Positions 50,910 to 59,616 are shown, counted from the first letter of the stretch. The stretch is DNA of 64,000 nucleotides from DASRJW01 sp964567755 (GCA_964567755.1 CAZMNW010000058.1:1-64000), one strand, 5' to 3'. Made by a program: numbers and translations. Notes: generated from the sequence alone by a model not told the origin.

Positions 50910-51941
50910 TCAGATCGTGGCGCCGCCGCAGCTCGACCCGGCGCCGGCGGTGCAACCGAAACAATGGTTGCCGACGACGATGCGGCGCTCTGCGAGCCGC
51001 TCGCGGTCGAAGTCGAAGATGGTTCGCGGCGCCGTCGCTTCCAGCGGCAGCTCGAGCATCTGGTTGAAATCGCAGTCGTAGAGCGTGCCGTTCCATCCGA
51101 CGGAGAGCATGGTGCGACACATCACGCTCGCGGCGGCCTGTGGATTGTAGGCGTTGACCAAGCGCTCCATGTACGACGCGTAGTTGCCGGATTCAAGCAG
51201 GTATTCGAGGAAGCGGCTGATCGGCATGTTCGTGATCGTGTACAGATTGTTGAAGTCGATGTCGTGACGTTGCTTGAGCTTGCGCTTCCAGTCGGCCTCG
51301 AGTGCTGCCTGGTTGGCCGGGAGGTATGCGCCGACGGGGTTCGTGATCAAGTGCAGCAGCAACTCGGGATCGCGCCCATAGCCCACGGCGTTCAATCGGC
51401 GCAGGCCAACGAGCGAGCCCTCGTGGACGCCGCTGCCGCGCTGCGCATCGGTCTGGCGAGTATTGATGGCAGGCAGCGAAGCGATCACCTGGACGCGATG
51501 TGCCGCCAGGAACTCGGGCAAGTCGTCGTACTTCGGCAACAACAGCACGGTAAGATTGCAGCGGTCCATCACCTGCCGGCCGAGGGCGCGGGCGCGGGTC
51601 ACGATGTCGCGAAACTGCGGGTGCAGCTCGGGCGCGCCGCCGGTGATGTCGAGCTTGGGGATGCCGCCGGTTTCGAGCGCGCGCAAGCAGGCGTCGACGA
51701 CGGCGCTCGGCATCCTTTCGCGCCGATCCGGCCCCGCGTCCACGTGGCAGTGACGGCAGGTTTGATTGCACAGCTTGCCGACGTTGATCTGCAAGGTCTC
51801 GATCCCGGTCGCCACAAACGGTCGCAAGTCGCTGCGTGCGAGAGCGTCGTCGAAACGTAGGCGCAGCGACGCGCTTTCGATCTGCTGCCGCTGTGTGGCG
51901 GCTTCCGCCAGTGGATGCGACCGTTGCAGGAGTGACGTCAT
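50910..51941 (-). CDS. arsS: Arsenosugar biosynthesis radical SAM protein ArsS (cysteine form)
   Basis: 343 aa. The SAM cluster motif CNQTCRHCHVDAGP is at about residue 60 and the glycine-rich SAM pocket is LDITGGAPELHP. The C terminus HCFGCTAGAGSSCGG is diagnostic of ArsS, whose family includes selenoproteins at this end; here all codons are Cys. It acts in the pathway that turns dimethylarsinoyl compounds into arsenosugars using a 5'-deoxyadenosyl group. Nine bp upstream lies its AhpD-like partner. ArsM is not in the window. Confidence 0.92.
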   Translation of the reverse strand: MTSLLQRSHPLAEAATQRQQIESASLRLRFDDALARSDLRPFVATGIETLQINVGKLCNQTCRHCHVDAGPDRRERMPSAVVDACLRALETGGIPKLDITGGAPELHPQFRDIVTRARALGRQVMDRCNLTVLLLPKYDDLPEFLAAHRVQVIASLPAINTRQTDAQRGSGVHEGSLVGLRRLNAVGYGRDPELLLHLITNPVGAYLPANQAALEADWKRKLKQRHDIDFNNLYTITNMPISRFLEYLLESGNYASYMERLVNAYNPQAAASVMCRTMLSVGWNGTLYDCDFNQMLELPLEATAPRTIFDFDRERLAERRIVVGNHCFGCTAGAGSSCGGATI

Positions 51942-51950
51942 GGGCCCGCT

Positions 51951-52283
51951 TCACATCGACAATCGGTGCACGTGATTGCGCATCTGCACTCCATGCACGA
52001 GCGAGGCGCCGCCACGGATGGCAGCTGCCACGTGCACGGCTTCCGTCATCTGCTCCGGATCCGATCCCTTCTCGAGACAGGCCTGACTGTAGGCATCGAT
52101 GCAGTACGGGCATTGCACGGCGTGAGCGACCCCGAGGGCGATGAGCGCCTTCTCGCGTTCCGAAAGCGCCCCGGCGCGGAAACATGCCTCGTACCACGCA
52201 TTGAACTTTTCCCACAGTTCAGGGGATTCGGTGCCCATTTCGGCGAAACGCGAAAGGTCCTTGGAGTCGTAATAATGGCTCAT
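51951..52283 (-). CDS. AhpD-like peroxidase-related protein of the arsenosugar pair
   Basis: 110 aa, one carboxymuconolactone decarboxylase/AhpD domain with the catalytic CPYC in VAHAVQCPYCIDAYSQACLE. The family associated with ArsS is called peroxidase-like and often carries Sec at this site; here both are Cys. WEKFNAWYEACFRAGALSER opens the domain. It precedes arsS by nine bp on the same strand and is surely cotranscribed. The exact reaction is unproven. Confidence 0.88.
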   Translation of the reverse strand: MSHYYDSKDLSRFAEMGTESPELWEKFNAWYEACFRAGALSEREKALIALGVAHAVQCPYCIDAYSQACLEKGSDPEQMTEAVHVAAAIRGGASLVHGVQMRNHVHRLSM

Positions 52284-52421
52284 CGTTCATCTCTCCCCGG
52301 CGCGGACGAGGCCGCAGGTTAGGTCAATCGAACCACATAGTCCAGAAAACCGCTCCCGGCGGCTCGGCATTCCGGATCGCGGCGGAAGCTCCAAAAGGGC
52401 CAGATCCAGTAGTTTCCGCCT

Positions 52422-53204
52422 TCACGGCCGGGGAAGGGAAGCGGGCCGAGGAAGCGAAGCGGGCTTGGGAAGGGAAGCGGGAGGAACATGGAACAGGGCT
52501 TTGACTTCCGACCAGGTCGTGGGGCGAACGGGCACGATTACCGTGTCCACGTAGATCTCGAGGTACATGTTCGCCACGCACAGGGGGACCGGCGGGCCCG
52601 CACACGGGCCGGCGAGCTGCGTCGTTTGCTGGACACTGAGGTTGTAGAACAGGTCGTGGCTCGAGCCGACGAGCGGCGGATTGGCGAGCAAAATCCCGGT
52701 GGCGGGGGATTGGTATTGAATGGTGAACCACAAATCCTGCGGCACCGGCACTGGGTTTGCCACCGTCACACGGACGGTAAGGGCGCGGCCTCCGAAGGGG
52801 CCGAGCTCGTATGGGCCTGCCACGAGGGGTCCGACGCTCGCGTCATCCGGGTTGGCGTAGAACGAAACCGTGGCGCGAACGGCCTCGGACTGGAAATCCG
52901 GCTTGCCGAAGGTGAACCGGAACACTCTGAGGCGGCCCGGCATCGTCATGTGGATGTCGTCGGCAACCACTTGTCCCTCGAGAGCGAAAAAAGCGTTGGG
53001 TGTGTAGTAGTTATAGTTGCTGTTCCGATAGGAGAGGATGCTGTCCCCAGCCGTGGTCGGCGGGGATTCTTCCACTTGGCGGGACGGTGGGAACTCCTCT
53101 TCCTGCCAGGAGACAGGGGCAGAGACGACCTGCACGGCTTCGCTGGCCAGGCCTGGGACTGCAAAGACCCAGAGTATCAGGCAGGCGACATGACGCAGGT
53201 GCAT
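52422..53204 (-). CDS. Secreted protein with C-terminal TWSEVKALF motif and repeat tail
   Basis: 260 aa with a signal peptide (LRHVACLILWVFAVPGLASE). The middle is a beta-rich domain (RLRVFRFTFGKPDFQSEAVR, LTVRVTVANPVPVPQDLWF) like extracellular Ig or jelly-roll modules with no family I can name. Near the end TTWSEVKALFH resembles the terminal TWAEVKSLYR of the lipoprotein at 24-25.7 kb. Here it is followed by three PASLPx units encoded by an 18-bp tandem repeat, so the natural stop may have been lost by repeat expansion. Confidence 0.72.
   Translation of the reverse strand: MHLRHVACLILWVFAVPGLASEAVQVVSAPVSWQEEEFPPSRQVEESPPTTAGDSILSYRNSNYNYYTPNAFFALEGQVVADDIHMTMPGRLRVFRFTFGKPDFQSEAVRATVSFYANPDDASVGPLVAGPYELGPFGGRALTVRVTVANPVPVPQDLWFTIQYQSPATGILLANPPLVGSSHDLFYNLSVQQTTQLAGPCAGPPVPLCVANMYLEIYVDTVIVPVRPTTWSEVKALFHVPPASLPKPASLPRPASLPRP
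52429..52482 (-). repeat. Three-copy 18-bp tandem repeat in the 3' end of the secreted-protein gene
   Basis: Units at 52429-52446, 52447-52464 and 52465-52482 share GGAAG-GAAGCGGG with two or three differences. On the coding strand each encodes a P-A-S-L-P-K/R hexapeptide. Being a multiple of three, copy changes would not shift the frame. Confidence 0.75.
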
Positions 53205-53392
53205 CGAGGGTGACCTTCCGCGCTGCGAGTTCTTGAATGGTAGGGTCGGAGTCGGCCTGGGTCAATCGGCGCCGCGCGTGGCTCGTCATGGGTGTCTTGC
53301 CTGTGAGGCGTGGAGCCCGCACGCAGGGCGGCGTGGTATTCTTGCCGCCAAGGGGAGGAATGCCAGAAGGCCGCGAGCCGAAGGAGTCGCGC

Positions 53393-53737
53393 ATGGGATT
53401 GCACGTGGAGCGAGTAGGGGACGTGGCGGTCGTGGTGCCGGAAGGGATGCTCAAGGGCGGCAAGGAGACGGACGAAGTGCAGAACGTGCTGCGCCGGCTC
53501 ACGTACGACGGGCAGAAGAAGATCGTTCTGGACTTGGCGAAGACCTCGCACATGACGAGTCTGGCGATCGGCATGCTGGCAGGAGTGCACGCCAGCGCCG
53601 CGAGCAGGAACTTGAACTTCTGCGTTTGCAACATCGAATCCCGGATCAGCAGCGTGCTGCTGCAGATTCGACTGCTCAACCTCTTGACGGTGTACCCGAC
53701 GCGCGACGACGCGCTCAAGGCGCTGGCCGCGCTGTGA
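53393..53737 (+). CDS. STAS-domain anti-anti-sigma-factor-like protein
   Basis: 114 aa, a single STAS domain: VAVVVPEGMLKGGKETDEVQ, IVLDLAKTSHMTSLAIGML and LLNLLTVYPTRDDALKAL. The phosphorylatable Ser of SpoIIAA-type proteins corresponds to the S in HMTSLA. AAGGAG precedes ATG 53393 by seven bases. No anti-sigma kinase is adjacent; the STAS-HD-GYP protein and sigma factor elsewhere in the window are possible but unproven partners. It is convergent with cdaA. Confidence 0.82.
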   Translation: MGLHVERVGDVAVVVPEGMLKGGKETDEVQNVLRRLTYDGQKKIVLDLAKTSHMTSLAIGMLAGVHASAASRNLNFCVCNIESRISSVLLQIRLLNLLTVYPTRDDALKALAAL

Positions 53738-53770
53738 GGGAAAGCTTCCCGAGGTTCGCCGGATCGGCGT

Positions 53771-54535
53771 TCAAGCGGCTTTCTTCTGCGCTTGGATGAC
53801 GAACAAGCTGGCGAGCTCGCTGCGCAGCTTCGTCGGCTCGACGTTGAACCGTAGCTGGCCGTCGAGCGCCAGCGAGATGCTGCGCGTTTCCTCCGAAACC
53901 ACCACCACGATGGCATCGGTCTCCTCGGACAGACCGAGGGCGGCGCGATGACGCGTCCCGAGCGAGGAGGCCAGATTTGGATTGGTCGCCAACGGCAGAA
54001 TGCAGCCGGCGGCAATCAGGTGGCTGCCGCGAATGAGCACGGCGCCGTCGTGCAGCGGCGTCGGCGGGGTGAAGATCGTCTCCAGAAGCTCGCTCGACAC
54101 GCGCGAGTCGATGCGCGTGCCGGTTTCCTGAATCGCGCGCAGCTCGGCCTCGCGCTCGATGACGATGAGCGCGCCGCGGCCTTGCTCGGCGAGGCGATGC
54201 GCGGCTTGGGCGATCTCGCCGATTGGGCCGGCCTCGTTGGTGCGCACGAAGTTGCGGAACAACGGATTCTGCCCGAGCGAAGCCAAGGCGCGCCGCAGCT
54301 CGGGCTGGAACAGGATCACGAAGGCGATCACCCACACGGTCTTGAGATTCGAAACGATCCAGTTGAGCGCATCGAGGCCGAAGATCTCGGCGGCGATCGA
54401 GGTGATCATGAGGAGCGCGAGACCGAAGAACATCTGTGCGGCGCGCGTGCCGCGCACGAGCAGGAAGACACGATAGAACAGGAACGCGACCAGCAGGACG
54501 TCGAAGATGTCGAGCAGGATGCGAAATGGGCCCAT
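53771..54535 (-). CDS. cdaA: Diadenylate cyclase CdaA
   Basis: 254 aa. Three membrane helices at the N terminus are followed by the DAC domain with the catalytic DGA in TPLHDGAVLIRGS and RHR in LGTRHRAALGLSEETDA, so it should make c-di-AMP. The linker VILFQPELRRALASLG is family-typical. It follows folP by 57 bp on the same strand, the usual neighbourhood in the tilS-hpt-ftsH-folP-cdaA order. The YbbR/CdaR regulator that often follows is absent here; instead the STAS gene faces it. Confidence 0.93.
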   Translation of the reverse strand: MGPFRILLDIFDVLLVAFLFYRVFLLVRGTRAAQMFFGLALLMITSIAAEIFGLDALNWIVSNLKTVWVIAFVILFQPELRRALASLGQNPLFRNFVRTNEAGPIGEIAQAAHRLAEQGRGALIVIEREAELRAIQETGTRIDSRVSSELLETIFTPPTPLHDGAVLIRGSHLIAAGCILPLATNPNLASSLGTRHRAALGLSEETDAIVVVVSEETRSISLALDGQLRFNVEPTKLRSELASLFVIQAQKKAA

Positions 54536-54592
54536 GGTCCGTCTCCGGCAGCGATGGCGTGCCGCGAGTGTCGGCGTTCAGAGCGCCGGGGG

Positions 54593-55459
54593 TCAAGTGA
54601 CGATCGACTCGCCATCGAGCGCATCCAGGACGCGGAACAGCCGGCGCGCGGCGCGGGCGTCGTGGACACGCAGGAACTCGACACCCTTGTCTCGGCACCA
54701 GGCAGAGAGCGCGAGATCGCCCTCGGCCCGCGCCAGCGGCTCCGGTTCGGCGAGGAGCCAACCGAGGAACGCTTTGCGCGAAGCTCCGAGGAGCAGCGGC
54801 CGGCCATCCCCCCGGAGCGCGTCCAGGTGGCGGAGGAGCCTGAGGTTGTCCGGGAAACGCTTGCCGAAGCCGATGCCAGGATCCAGCACCAGCCGCTCGG
54901 GTTCGATGCCGGCGGCGGCAAGAGCGTCGCAGCGCTGCCGCAGCCAGTCGCCGACATCGCGCACGACGTCGTCGTACTCTGGCGCCACCTGCATCGTGCG
55001 CGGCGTTCCCTGCATGTGCATGAGTACGACGCCGCAGCGCGAGCCGGCCAAGAGCGGCAGCATCTCCGCATCGAAACGCAGCCCGCTGATGTCATTGACG
55101 ATATCGGCGCCCTCTGCCAAGGCCGCGCGCGCCACCGCCGCCTTCGTCGTATCCACCGAAATGGGCACGCTGGTGCGCTGGCGCAATTCGCGCAGTACCG
55201 GCACCACGCGTCGCAGCTCTTCCTCGACCGGAACCGGAGACGCGCCGGGGCGCGAAGACTCGCCACCGATGTCGAGCAAGTCGGCGCCGTCATCGACCAG
55301 CTGGAGGCCGTGTCGCACGGCGGCGGCGGCGTCCATGAAACGCCCGCCGTCCGAGAAGCTGTCGGGGGTGACGTTGATGATGCCCATGAGAAGAGGGCTC
55401 TGGCGGCGGAGGAGCCGATGGGGCCCGGCATGCCAAGCACGCTCTCCGGTGGCGACCAT
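54593..55459 (-). CDS. folP: Dihydropteroate synthase
   Basis: 288 aa from ATG 55459. The TIM barrel has LLMGIINVTPDSFSDGG, DIGGESSRPGA (pterin binding), SVDTTKA, INDISG-like VNDISGLRFD, LVLDPGIGFGK and LGASRKAFLG, all family signatures. It joins p-aminobenzoate to the pterin in folate synthesis. The upstream neighbour on the other strand is the MoxR gene; in the usual order ftsH would precede folP. Confidence 0.95.
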   Translation of the reverse strand: MVATGERAWHAGPHRLLRRQSPLLMGIINVTPDSFSDGGRFMDAAAAVRHGLQLVDDGADLLDIGGESSRPGASPVPVEEELRRVVPVLRELRQRTSVPISVDTTKAAVARAALAEGADIVNDISGLRFDAEMLPLLAGSRCGVVLMHMQGTPRTMQVAPEYDDVVRDVGDWLRQRCDALAAAGIEPERLVLDPGIGFGKRFPDNLRLLRHLDALRGDGRPLLLGASRKAFLGWLLAEPEPLARAEGDLALSAWCRDKGVEFLRVHDARAARRLFRVLDALDGESIVT

Positions 55460-55546
55460 CCGGCGACCGTAGGGCTCGGCTTCGACGCCGTCAAGCGCGC
55501 GCCCCCCGTGCGGTCGCCGTGATACCATTCGCAGCCAGGAGGTCTC

Positions 55547-56563
55547 ATGGCGCAATCGAAGTCGAAGCCGCGGCGCAAGCGTGCGCGGGAAGTTTCTGTC
55601 AGTCCCGATGGCCGTTGGGCCGAGCAGGACGGCGTGCGCTTCCATCTGTCACACCCGGACGAAACCGAGCGCGATTGGATCGGTCAGGACGAAATCTTGC
55701 GCCAGCTGCTGGCGTGCTGGCTGGTCGTCGACGACGCTGACACGCCCCTCGTGCCACGCATCAAGGGCGTGCCTGGCATCGGCAAGACGACGCTCGGAAT
55801 GGCGGCCGCGCGCGAGCGCGAACAGGACGTCTACATTTTCCAGTGCACCGCCGACACGCGGCCCGAGGATCTCATCATCACGCCGGTGCTGGCCGACGAG
55901 GGACGGATCGTCTATCACGCCTCGCCGCTCGTGACCGCGCTGGTGCGCGGCTGCGTCTGCATCCTGGACGAAGGCAATCGCATGAACGAGAAGAGCTGGG
56001 CGTCGCTGGCGCCGCTCTTCGACCAGCGGCGTTATGTCGAGAGCATCATCGCCGGCATCATGGTGCCGGCGCACCCGGACTTCCGCGCCTGCGTCACCAT
56101 GAACGAGGATGAATCGACCTTCGAAATTCCCGACTACATTCTGTCGCGCTTGCAGCCGACGCTGGAGGTTCCGTTCCCCAATCGCGACGACGAGATGGCG
56201 ATCCTCCAGTATCACTTGCCGTTCGCGGAGCCGGAGCTGATCCACCTCACGGTGGATTTCTTGCAGCGTGCCCACGGGCTGGCGCTCGACTTCTCGCCGC
56301 GCGACGGCGTGCACATCGTGCAATACGCGGTGAAACGCCGGGCGCAGGAAAAAACACACCCCCTGGCGAAGGACGCGGTCTGGCGCGAAGCGGTGTTGCG
56401 TGTTCTGGGAGAAGAAGCGCTGGAGCTGGAGACATTGGCCGCTAAGCGCCGGCGCGCCCAAGGGCAGGCGCGCACGCCGCTCGGGCTCGGCGACTTCTTC
56501 TTCGACCCCGACGACCCGCTGCATCCGGACCGGCCGACCGGGCAGGATGACGACGACGACTAA
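55547..56563 (+). CDS. MoxR-family AAA+ ATPase
   Basis: 338 aa. Walker A is KGVPGIGKTTLG, Walker B is CVCILDEGNRMNEKS, and the sensor region FRACVTMNEDESTFEIPDY with the arginine finger area ILSRLQPTLEV follows. The basic N-terminal 15 residues and acidic C-terminal tail (DDDDD) flank the AAA core. AGGAGG precedes the ATG. MoxR ATPases work as chaperones with a partner protein encoded next to them; the 615-aa protein that starts about 50 bp later is the natural candidate. Confidence 0.88.
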   Translation: MAQSKSKPRRKRAREVSVSPDGRWAEQDGVRFHLSHPDETERDWIGQDEILRQLLACWLVVDDADTPLVPRIKGVPGIGKTTLGMAAAREREQDVYIFQCTADTRPEDLIITPVLADEGRIVYHASPLVTALVRGCVCILDEGNRMNEKSWASLAPLFDQRRYVESIIAGIMVPAHPDFRACVTMNEDESTFEIPDYILSRLQPTLEVPFPNRDDEMAILQYHLPFAEPELIHLTVDFLQRAHGLALDFSPRDGVHIVQYAVKRRAQEKTHPLAKDAVWREAVLRVLGEEALELETLAAKRRRAQGQARTPLGLGDFFFDPDDPLHPDRPTGQDDDDD

Positions 56564-56610
56564 GATTGAGCGCGCACGTTTTCGGCGCGTTTCCCACCAC
56601 GGCTCGAGGC

Positions 56611-58458
56611 ATGATGGCGATGCATGAACCCTCCGAAGTGTTCGCTTTCTCCCCGCGCATCACGTCGTTCCCGGTCGTGCACGGCAGCGGTGACTTCGCC
56701 CAAGAGGTGCGCCGGCTGCTGCTCGAGCGCCACTTCGACTGCTTGGCGGTGCCGTTGCCAGCCTCCTTCCAAGAGCAGGTCGAAGCGGCGGTGGACAAGT
56801 TGCCGGAAGTGCACGTGGTGGTGCAGACGGCTGTGGAAGGCGAGAGCGGCAGCTACGTCCCGGTCGAGCCTTGCCAACCGGTGATCGCCGCCTTGCGCGT
56901 GGCGATGCAGGAACACCGCGCGCGCGCGTTCGTCGATCTCGAAGTGCCGGATTACGAACCGCATTCGGAGCCGGTGCCCGATCCGTACGCGCTCAAACGC
57001 GTCAAGCCGGAACGCTTTGCCGCCGCGCTGCTGCCGTTCGTGCTCGCGCCGGAGCCGGGTTCGCAGCGCGACGAGCGCGTGCGTCGCATGGCATTCGAGC
57101 TGCACCGGTTGGAGTTGGAGCACGAGAGCATTCTCTTCTTGCCGGCCGTGCAAGACTGGCCGTGGATTCGGGACGCCTATCGCGAGCGCGCCCCCTACCC
57201 CGAGCACCGCCGGTCGTGGCAGCGGCCGCAGGCGTGGAAAGTGACGCCGGAGACGCTCTACTTCACCCTCGGCGAGCTGCCGTTCGTCACTGCGCTGTAC
57301 GAGAAGTTCCGGCGCGAGCTGCGCAGCGACGAGCATCTGTCGGTCGATGGCGCCAAAGAGCTGTTGCTTGCGGCGCGGTCGTTGTGGGAGAAGGACCGCA
57401 CTCCGGCACACCGCTACGTGACGCCGCAAGTGCTGCGTGTGCTCCTGCAGTACGTGCGCAATCTGACGCTCATGGATGGCAGATTGACCCCGGATCTCTA
57501 CACCCTGGGCTTGGCCGCCAAACAAGTGGCGGGGGATTCATTCGCCGTCGCCCTCGTCGAGACCGCCAAGCAGTATCCCTTCCAGTCGCAACCCCAGGCG
57601 TTGCAGGCGGCGCGGATCGGCGACGGCGAAGGCGCTCTCGGCGGTGGCGCGCAGATCGAGCTCGTGTCGCGCTTGCCGGGACCGCCGCGTTTCTGGCGGA
57701 CTTTGGCGCTCAAGCCGGAGCCCGAACCCCATGTGCGTCAAAAGTGGGTGCAGCGCTGGAATCCATTTCGTCAGTGCTCGTGGCCCCCCGAGGACGATGC
57801 CATCGAGAGCTTCAACACGCACGTGCGCGAACGCGCCCGTGCGTTGCTTGCCGAAGATCTGGCGCGCAGCGAGAAGTTCAGCAGCTCGATGAAGGATGGG
57901 CTGGATATGCGCGAGACGCTGCGCAATTGGCACACCGGCGACCTGTACGTCAAGGAAGTGCCGCCGAGCCGAGGCGAGGTCGAGGTCGTCGTCTTTCTGT
58001 TCGAGGAACCCGTGGACGAGGATCAATATGCGTGGCGCTCGACGTGGTACGCCGAGCACGAAGACGAATCGACGCTGTGCTTCTTCGCCACCCCGTTTCA
58101 GCGCCACGTCGTGGGCCCCGGAGTGGCGCTGGCGCGCTACGGCGGGCTTTTCCTGCTGTTCCCGCCGCGTTTGATCCCGGACATCTGGGAGGATCCGCGC
58201 CTCGCCTTCACCCACACGGCACCCGACCGGCTGGTGGCGGGAGCGCTGCTGCATTCGCGCGAACGCCATGTCGTGCTGGTGGCCCCGCGTCCGCCGCGGG
58301 CGCGCTGGCGTTTGTTGGCGCGCCGGCTGCGACGGAAGCTGCTCTACATTCCGCTGTCGCGATTCTCGGGGCAGACGATCGAACGCATGCGGCACTTTCA
58401 TGTGCTGAATGGCCAGGAAGTCCGCAGCTTCGCCGCGAATTTCATCCGCGAGTTTTGA
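56611..58458 (+). CDS. Large uncharacterised protein paired with the MoxR ATPase
   Basis: 615 aa from ATG 56611; the frame opens at TTG 56566. The N-terminal domain (FDCLAVPLPASFQEQVEAAV, DKLPEVHVVVQTAVEGESGS, RARAFVDLEVPDY) resembles EreA/ChaN-type folds, which is an impression only. The central 200 residues are helical. The C-terminal third is beta-rich and basic at the end (RARWRLLARRLRRKLLYIPL). No vWA MIDAS motif, the usual MoxR partner domain, is visible. Codon use is normal for the window. The function is unknown. Confidence 0.65.
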   Translation: MMAMHEPSEVFAFSPRITSFPVVHGSGDFAQEVRRLLLERHFDCLAVPLPASFQEQVEAAVDKLPEVHVVVQTAVEGESGSYVPVEPCQPVIAALRVAMQEHRARAFVDLEVPDYEPHSEPVPDPYALKRVKPERFAAALLPFVLAPEPGSQRDERVRRMAFELHRLELEHESILFLPAVQDWPWIRDAYRERAPYPEHRRSWQRPQAWKVTPETLYFTLGELPFVTALYEKFRRELRSDEHLSVDGAKELLLAARSLWEKDRTPAHRYVTPQVLRVLLQYVRNLTLMDGRLTPDLYTLGLAAKQVAGDSFAVALVETAKQYPFQSQPQALQAARIGDGEGALGGGAQIELVSRLPGPPRFWRTLALKPEPEPHVRQKWVQRWNPFRQCSWPPEDDAIESFNTHVRERARALLAEDLARSEKFSSSMKDGLDMRETLRNWHTGDLYVKEVPPSRGEVEVVVFLFEEPVDEDQYAWRSTWYAEHEDESTLCFFATPFQRHVVGPGVALARYGGLFLLFPPRLIPDIWEDPRLAFTHTAPDRLVAGALLHSRERHVVLVAPRPPRARWRLLARRLRRKLLYIPLSRFSGQTIERMRHFHVLNGQEVRSFAANFIREF

Positions 58459-58491
58459 TTCCGTGCATGAAACGAACGACAGGAGTCATCG

Positions 58492-58854
58492 ATGACCGCA
58501 GCCTCGGTGAGCGAGAGATTCGTCGGCTTGTTGATGCAGCTGCACTACACGGCCTGGGTTCAGCTCGGCAAAGTGGCGCATCCGGTGAGTGGCAAGACGG
58601 ATCGCGACCTGGAGGCGGCGAAGGACACCATCGATCTGCTCGGCGCCGTGGAGGAGAAGACACACGGCAACCTGCATGGCGACGAAGAGAAGCTGCTGGC
58701 GCATCTTCTGCTCGAGCTGCGCATGAACTACGTCGAGGAGCTGAAGCAGGGAGCGGCCTCGGCCGCAACGAGCGCCGCCGACCCGCCGCCAGCGGTTGCG
58801 GACAACCCAGCGAGCGCGGACGAACGGACGCCCAACTCGAGCGATCCCTCGTAA
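58492..58854 (+). CDS. DUF1844 family protein
   Basis: 120 aa. The first 85 residues are DUF1844: VQLGKVAHPVSGKTDRDLEA, IDLLGAVEEKTHGNLHGDEE and a final LLLELRMNYVEEL. The tail is Ala/Pro/Ser-rich. AGGAG lies eight bases before ATG 58492. It is probably the last gene of the MoxR unit. The function of the family is unknown. Confidence 0.85.
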   Translation: MTAASVSERFVGLLMQLHYTAWVQLGKVAHPVSGKTDRDLEAAKDTIDLLGAVEEKTHGNLHGDEEKLLAHLLLELRMNYVEELKQGAASAATSAADPPPAVADNPASADERTPNSSDPS

Positions 58855-58873
58855 CGCGCGCGGTGTTCCCGGC

Positions 58874-59272
58874 TCAGGAGTGCAGGCGCCGCACCCCGGG
58901 ATAGGCATCGAAAGCCGCGTCGAAGCTCAGGATGCGGTCGACTCCATGCTGCTCCATCACGGCGAGGTGAATCGCGTCTCGTGCCGACAGTTTCTCGTGG
59001 CCAAACAAGATCGTCTTCGCACGCAACGTCGCGGCGACATCGACCGGAAAAACCTCGTCCACGATGCCGAGAACCGCGTCGAAGCACGGCTGAATCGCGT
59101 CTCGACGACCGATGGCGATATAACGGTGCAGGATCTCTTGCAGAACCTCGGCATCGGTCACGAGTCGGACACGTTCGCCGAGCGAGCGCTCGAGGAGTCT
59201 CTGTGCGTCGAGTTTGTGCGCGTGCGGTGCGCCCACGAGATACATGGGGATGTTGGAGTCGACAAAGATCAT
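58874..59272 (-). CDS. PIN-domain toxin, VapC family
   Basis: 132 aa. PIN acidic residues are in MIFVDSNIPMYL, TDAEVLQEILHRY, ARDAIHLAVMEQ and ILSFDAAFD, so the RNase site looks complete. ATG 59272 overlaps the antitoxin stop by four bases, the usual VapBC arrangement. The target is expected to be RNA such as tRNA or rRNA. The module sits in the gap between ftsH and the MoxR cassette. Confidence 0.9.
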   Translation of the reverse strand: MIFVDSNIPMYLVGAPHAHKLDAQRLLERSLGERVRLVTDAEVLQEILHRYIAIGRRDAIQPCFDAVLGIVDEVFPVDVAATLRAKTILFGHEKLSARDAIHLAVMEQHGVDRILSFDAAFDAYPGVRRLHS

Positions 59273-59526
59273 GACGACCCTAGGCCGAGGTAACCACGCT
59301 CGATCTCGAGGTTGATCTGTGCGATCTCTCCGGTTGGGAAAGAATGCAGCGATGCGGCGCGAATGACCTCGACCTTCCGGCCCAGATCGCCCTGGGGTTC
59401 GCGTTGGCGGGCCGCACGCAGAACTTGTCGGACCCATTCGGCGACGGTCATGCGCATACCCTTGGCCAGGCGTTGGATCTCGCGGAACTCTGATTCCTCG
59501 AGCAGGACTTGGAGCCTCTTACTCAT
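59269..59526 (-). CDS. Ribbon-helix-helix antitoxin, VapB-like
   Basis: 85 aa. The N-terminal RHH motif RLQVLLEESEFREIQRLAKG with MTVAEWVRQVLRAAR binds DNA. The C-terminal 40 residues (RAASLHSFPTGEIAQINLEI) should wrap the toxin. The start ATG 59526 was chosen over 59544, which lies inside the operator palindrome. It is coupled to vapC. Confidence 0.88.
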   Translation of the reverse strand: MSKRLQVLLEESEFREIQRLAKGMRMTVAEWVRQVLRAARQREPQGDLGRKVEVIRAASLHSFPTGEIAQINLEIERGYLGLGSS

Positions 59527-59558
59527 ACTGTGAGTGTAAAGCACTCATCATGATGAGT
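59521..59558 (-). promoter_or_regulatory. Two palindromic operators of the VapBC module
   Basis: ACTCATCATGATGAGT (59543-59558) is a perfect 16-bp palindrome. ACTCA-TACTG-TGAGT (59521-59535) repeats the same half-sites. Their centres are about 22 bp, or two helical turns, apart, and the second covers the start codon. This fits cooperative autorepression by RHH antitoxin dimers. Confidence 0.65.
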
Positions 59559-59616
59559 CAAGAAGTCGAGACACAAAACGCCGCGCGAAAACAGGCGGCG
59601 CCCGCGGCAGGGATGT

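Noticed and set aside
50910..52283. Selenocysteine in ArsS or its AhpD-like partner
   Set aside because: All diagnostic positions are ordinary Cys codons in uninterrupted frames.
53948..55522. 524-codon plus-strand frame over folP and cdaA
   Set aside because: folP and cdaA on the other strand have complete family motifs; this frame is their reverse shadow.
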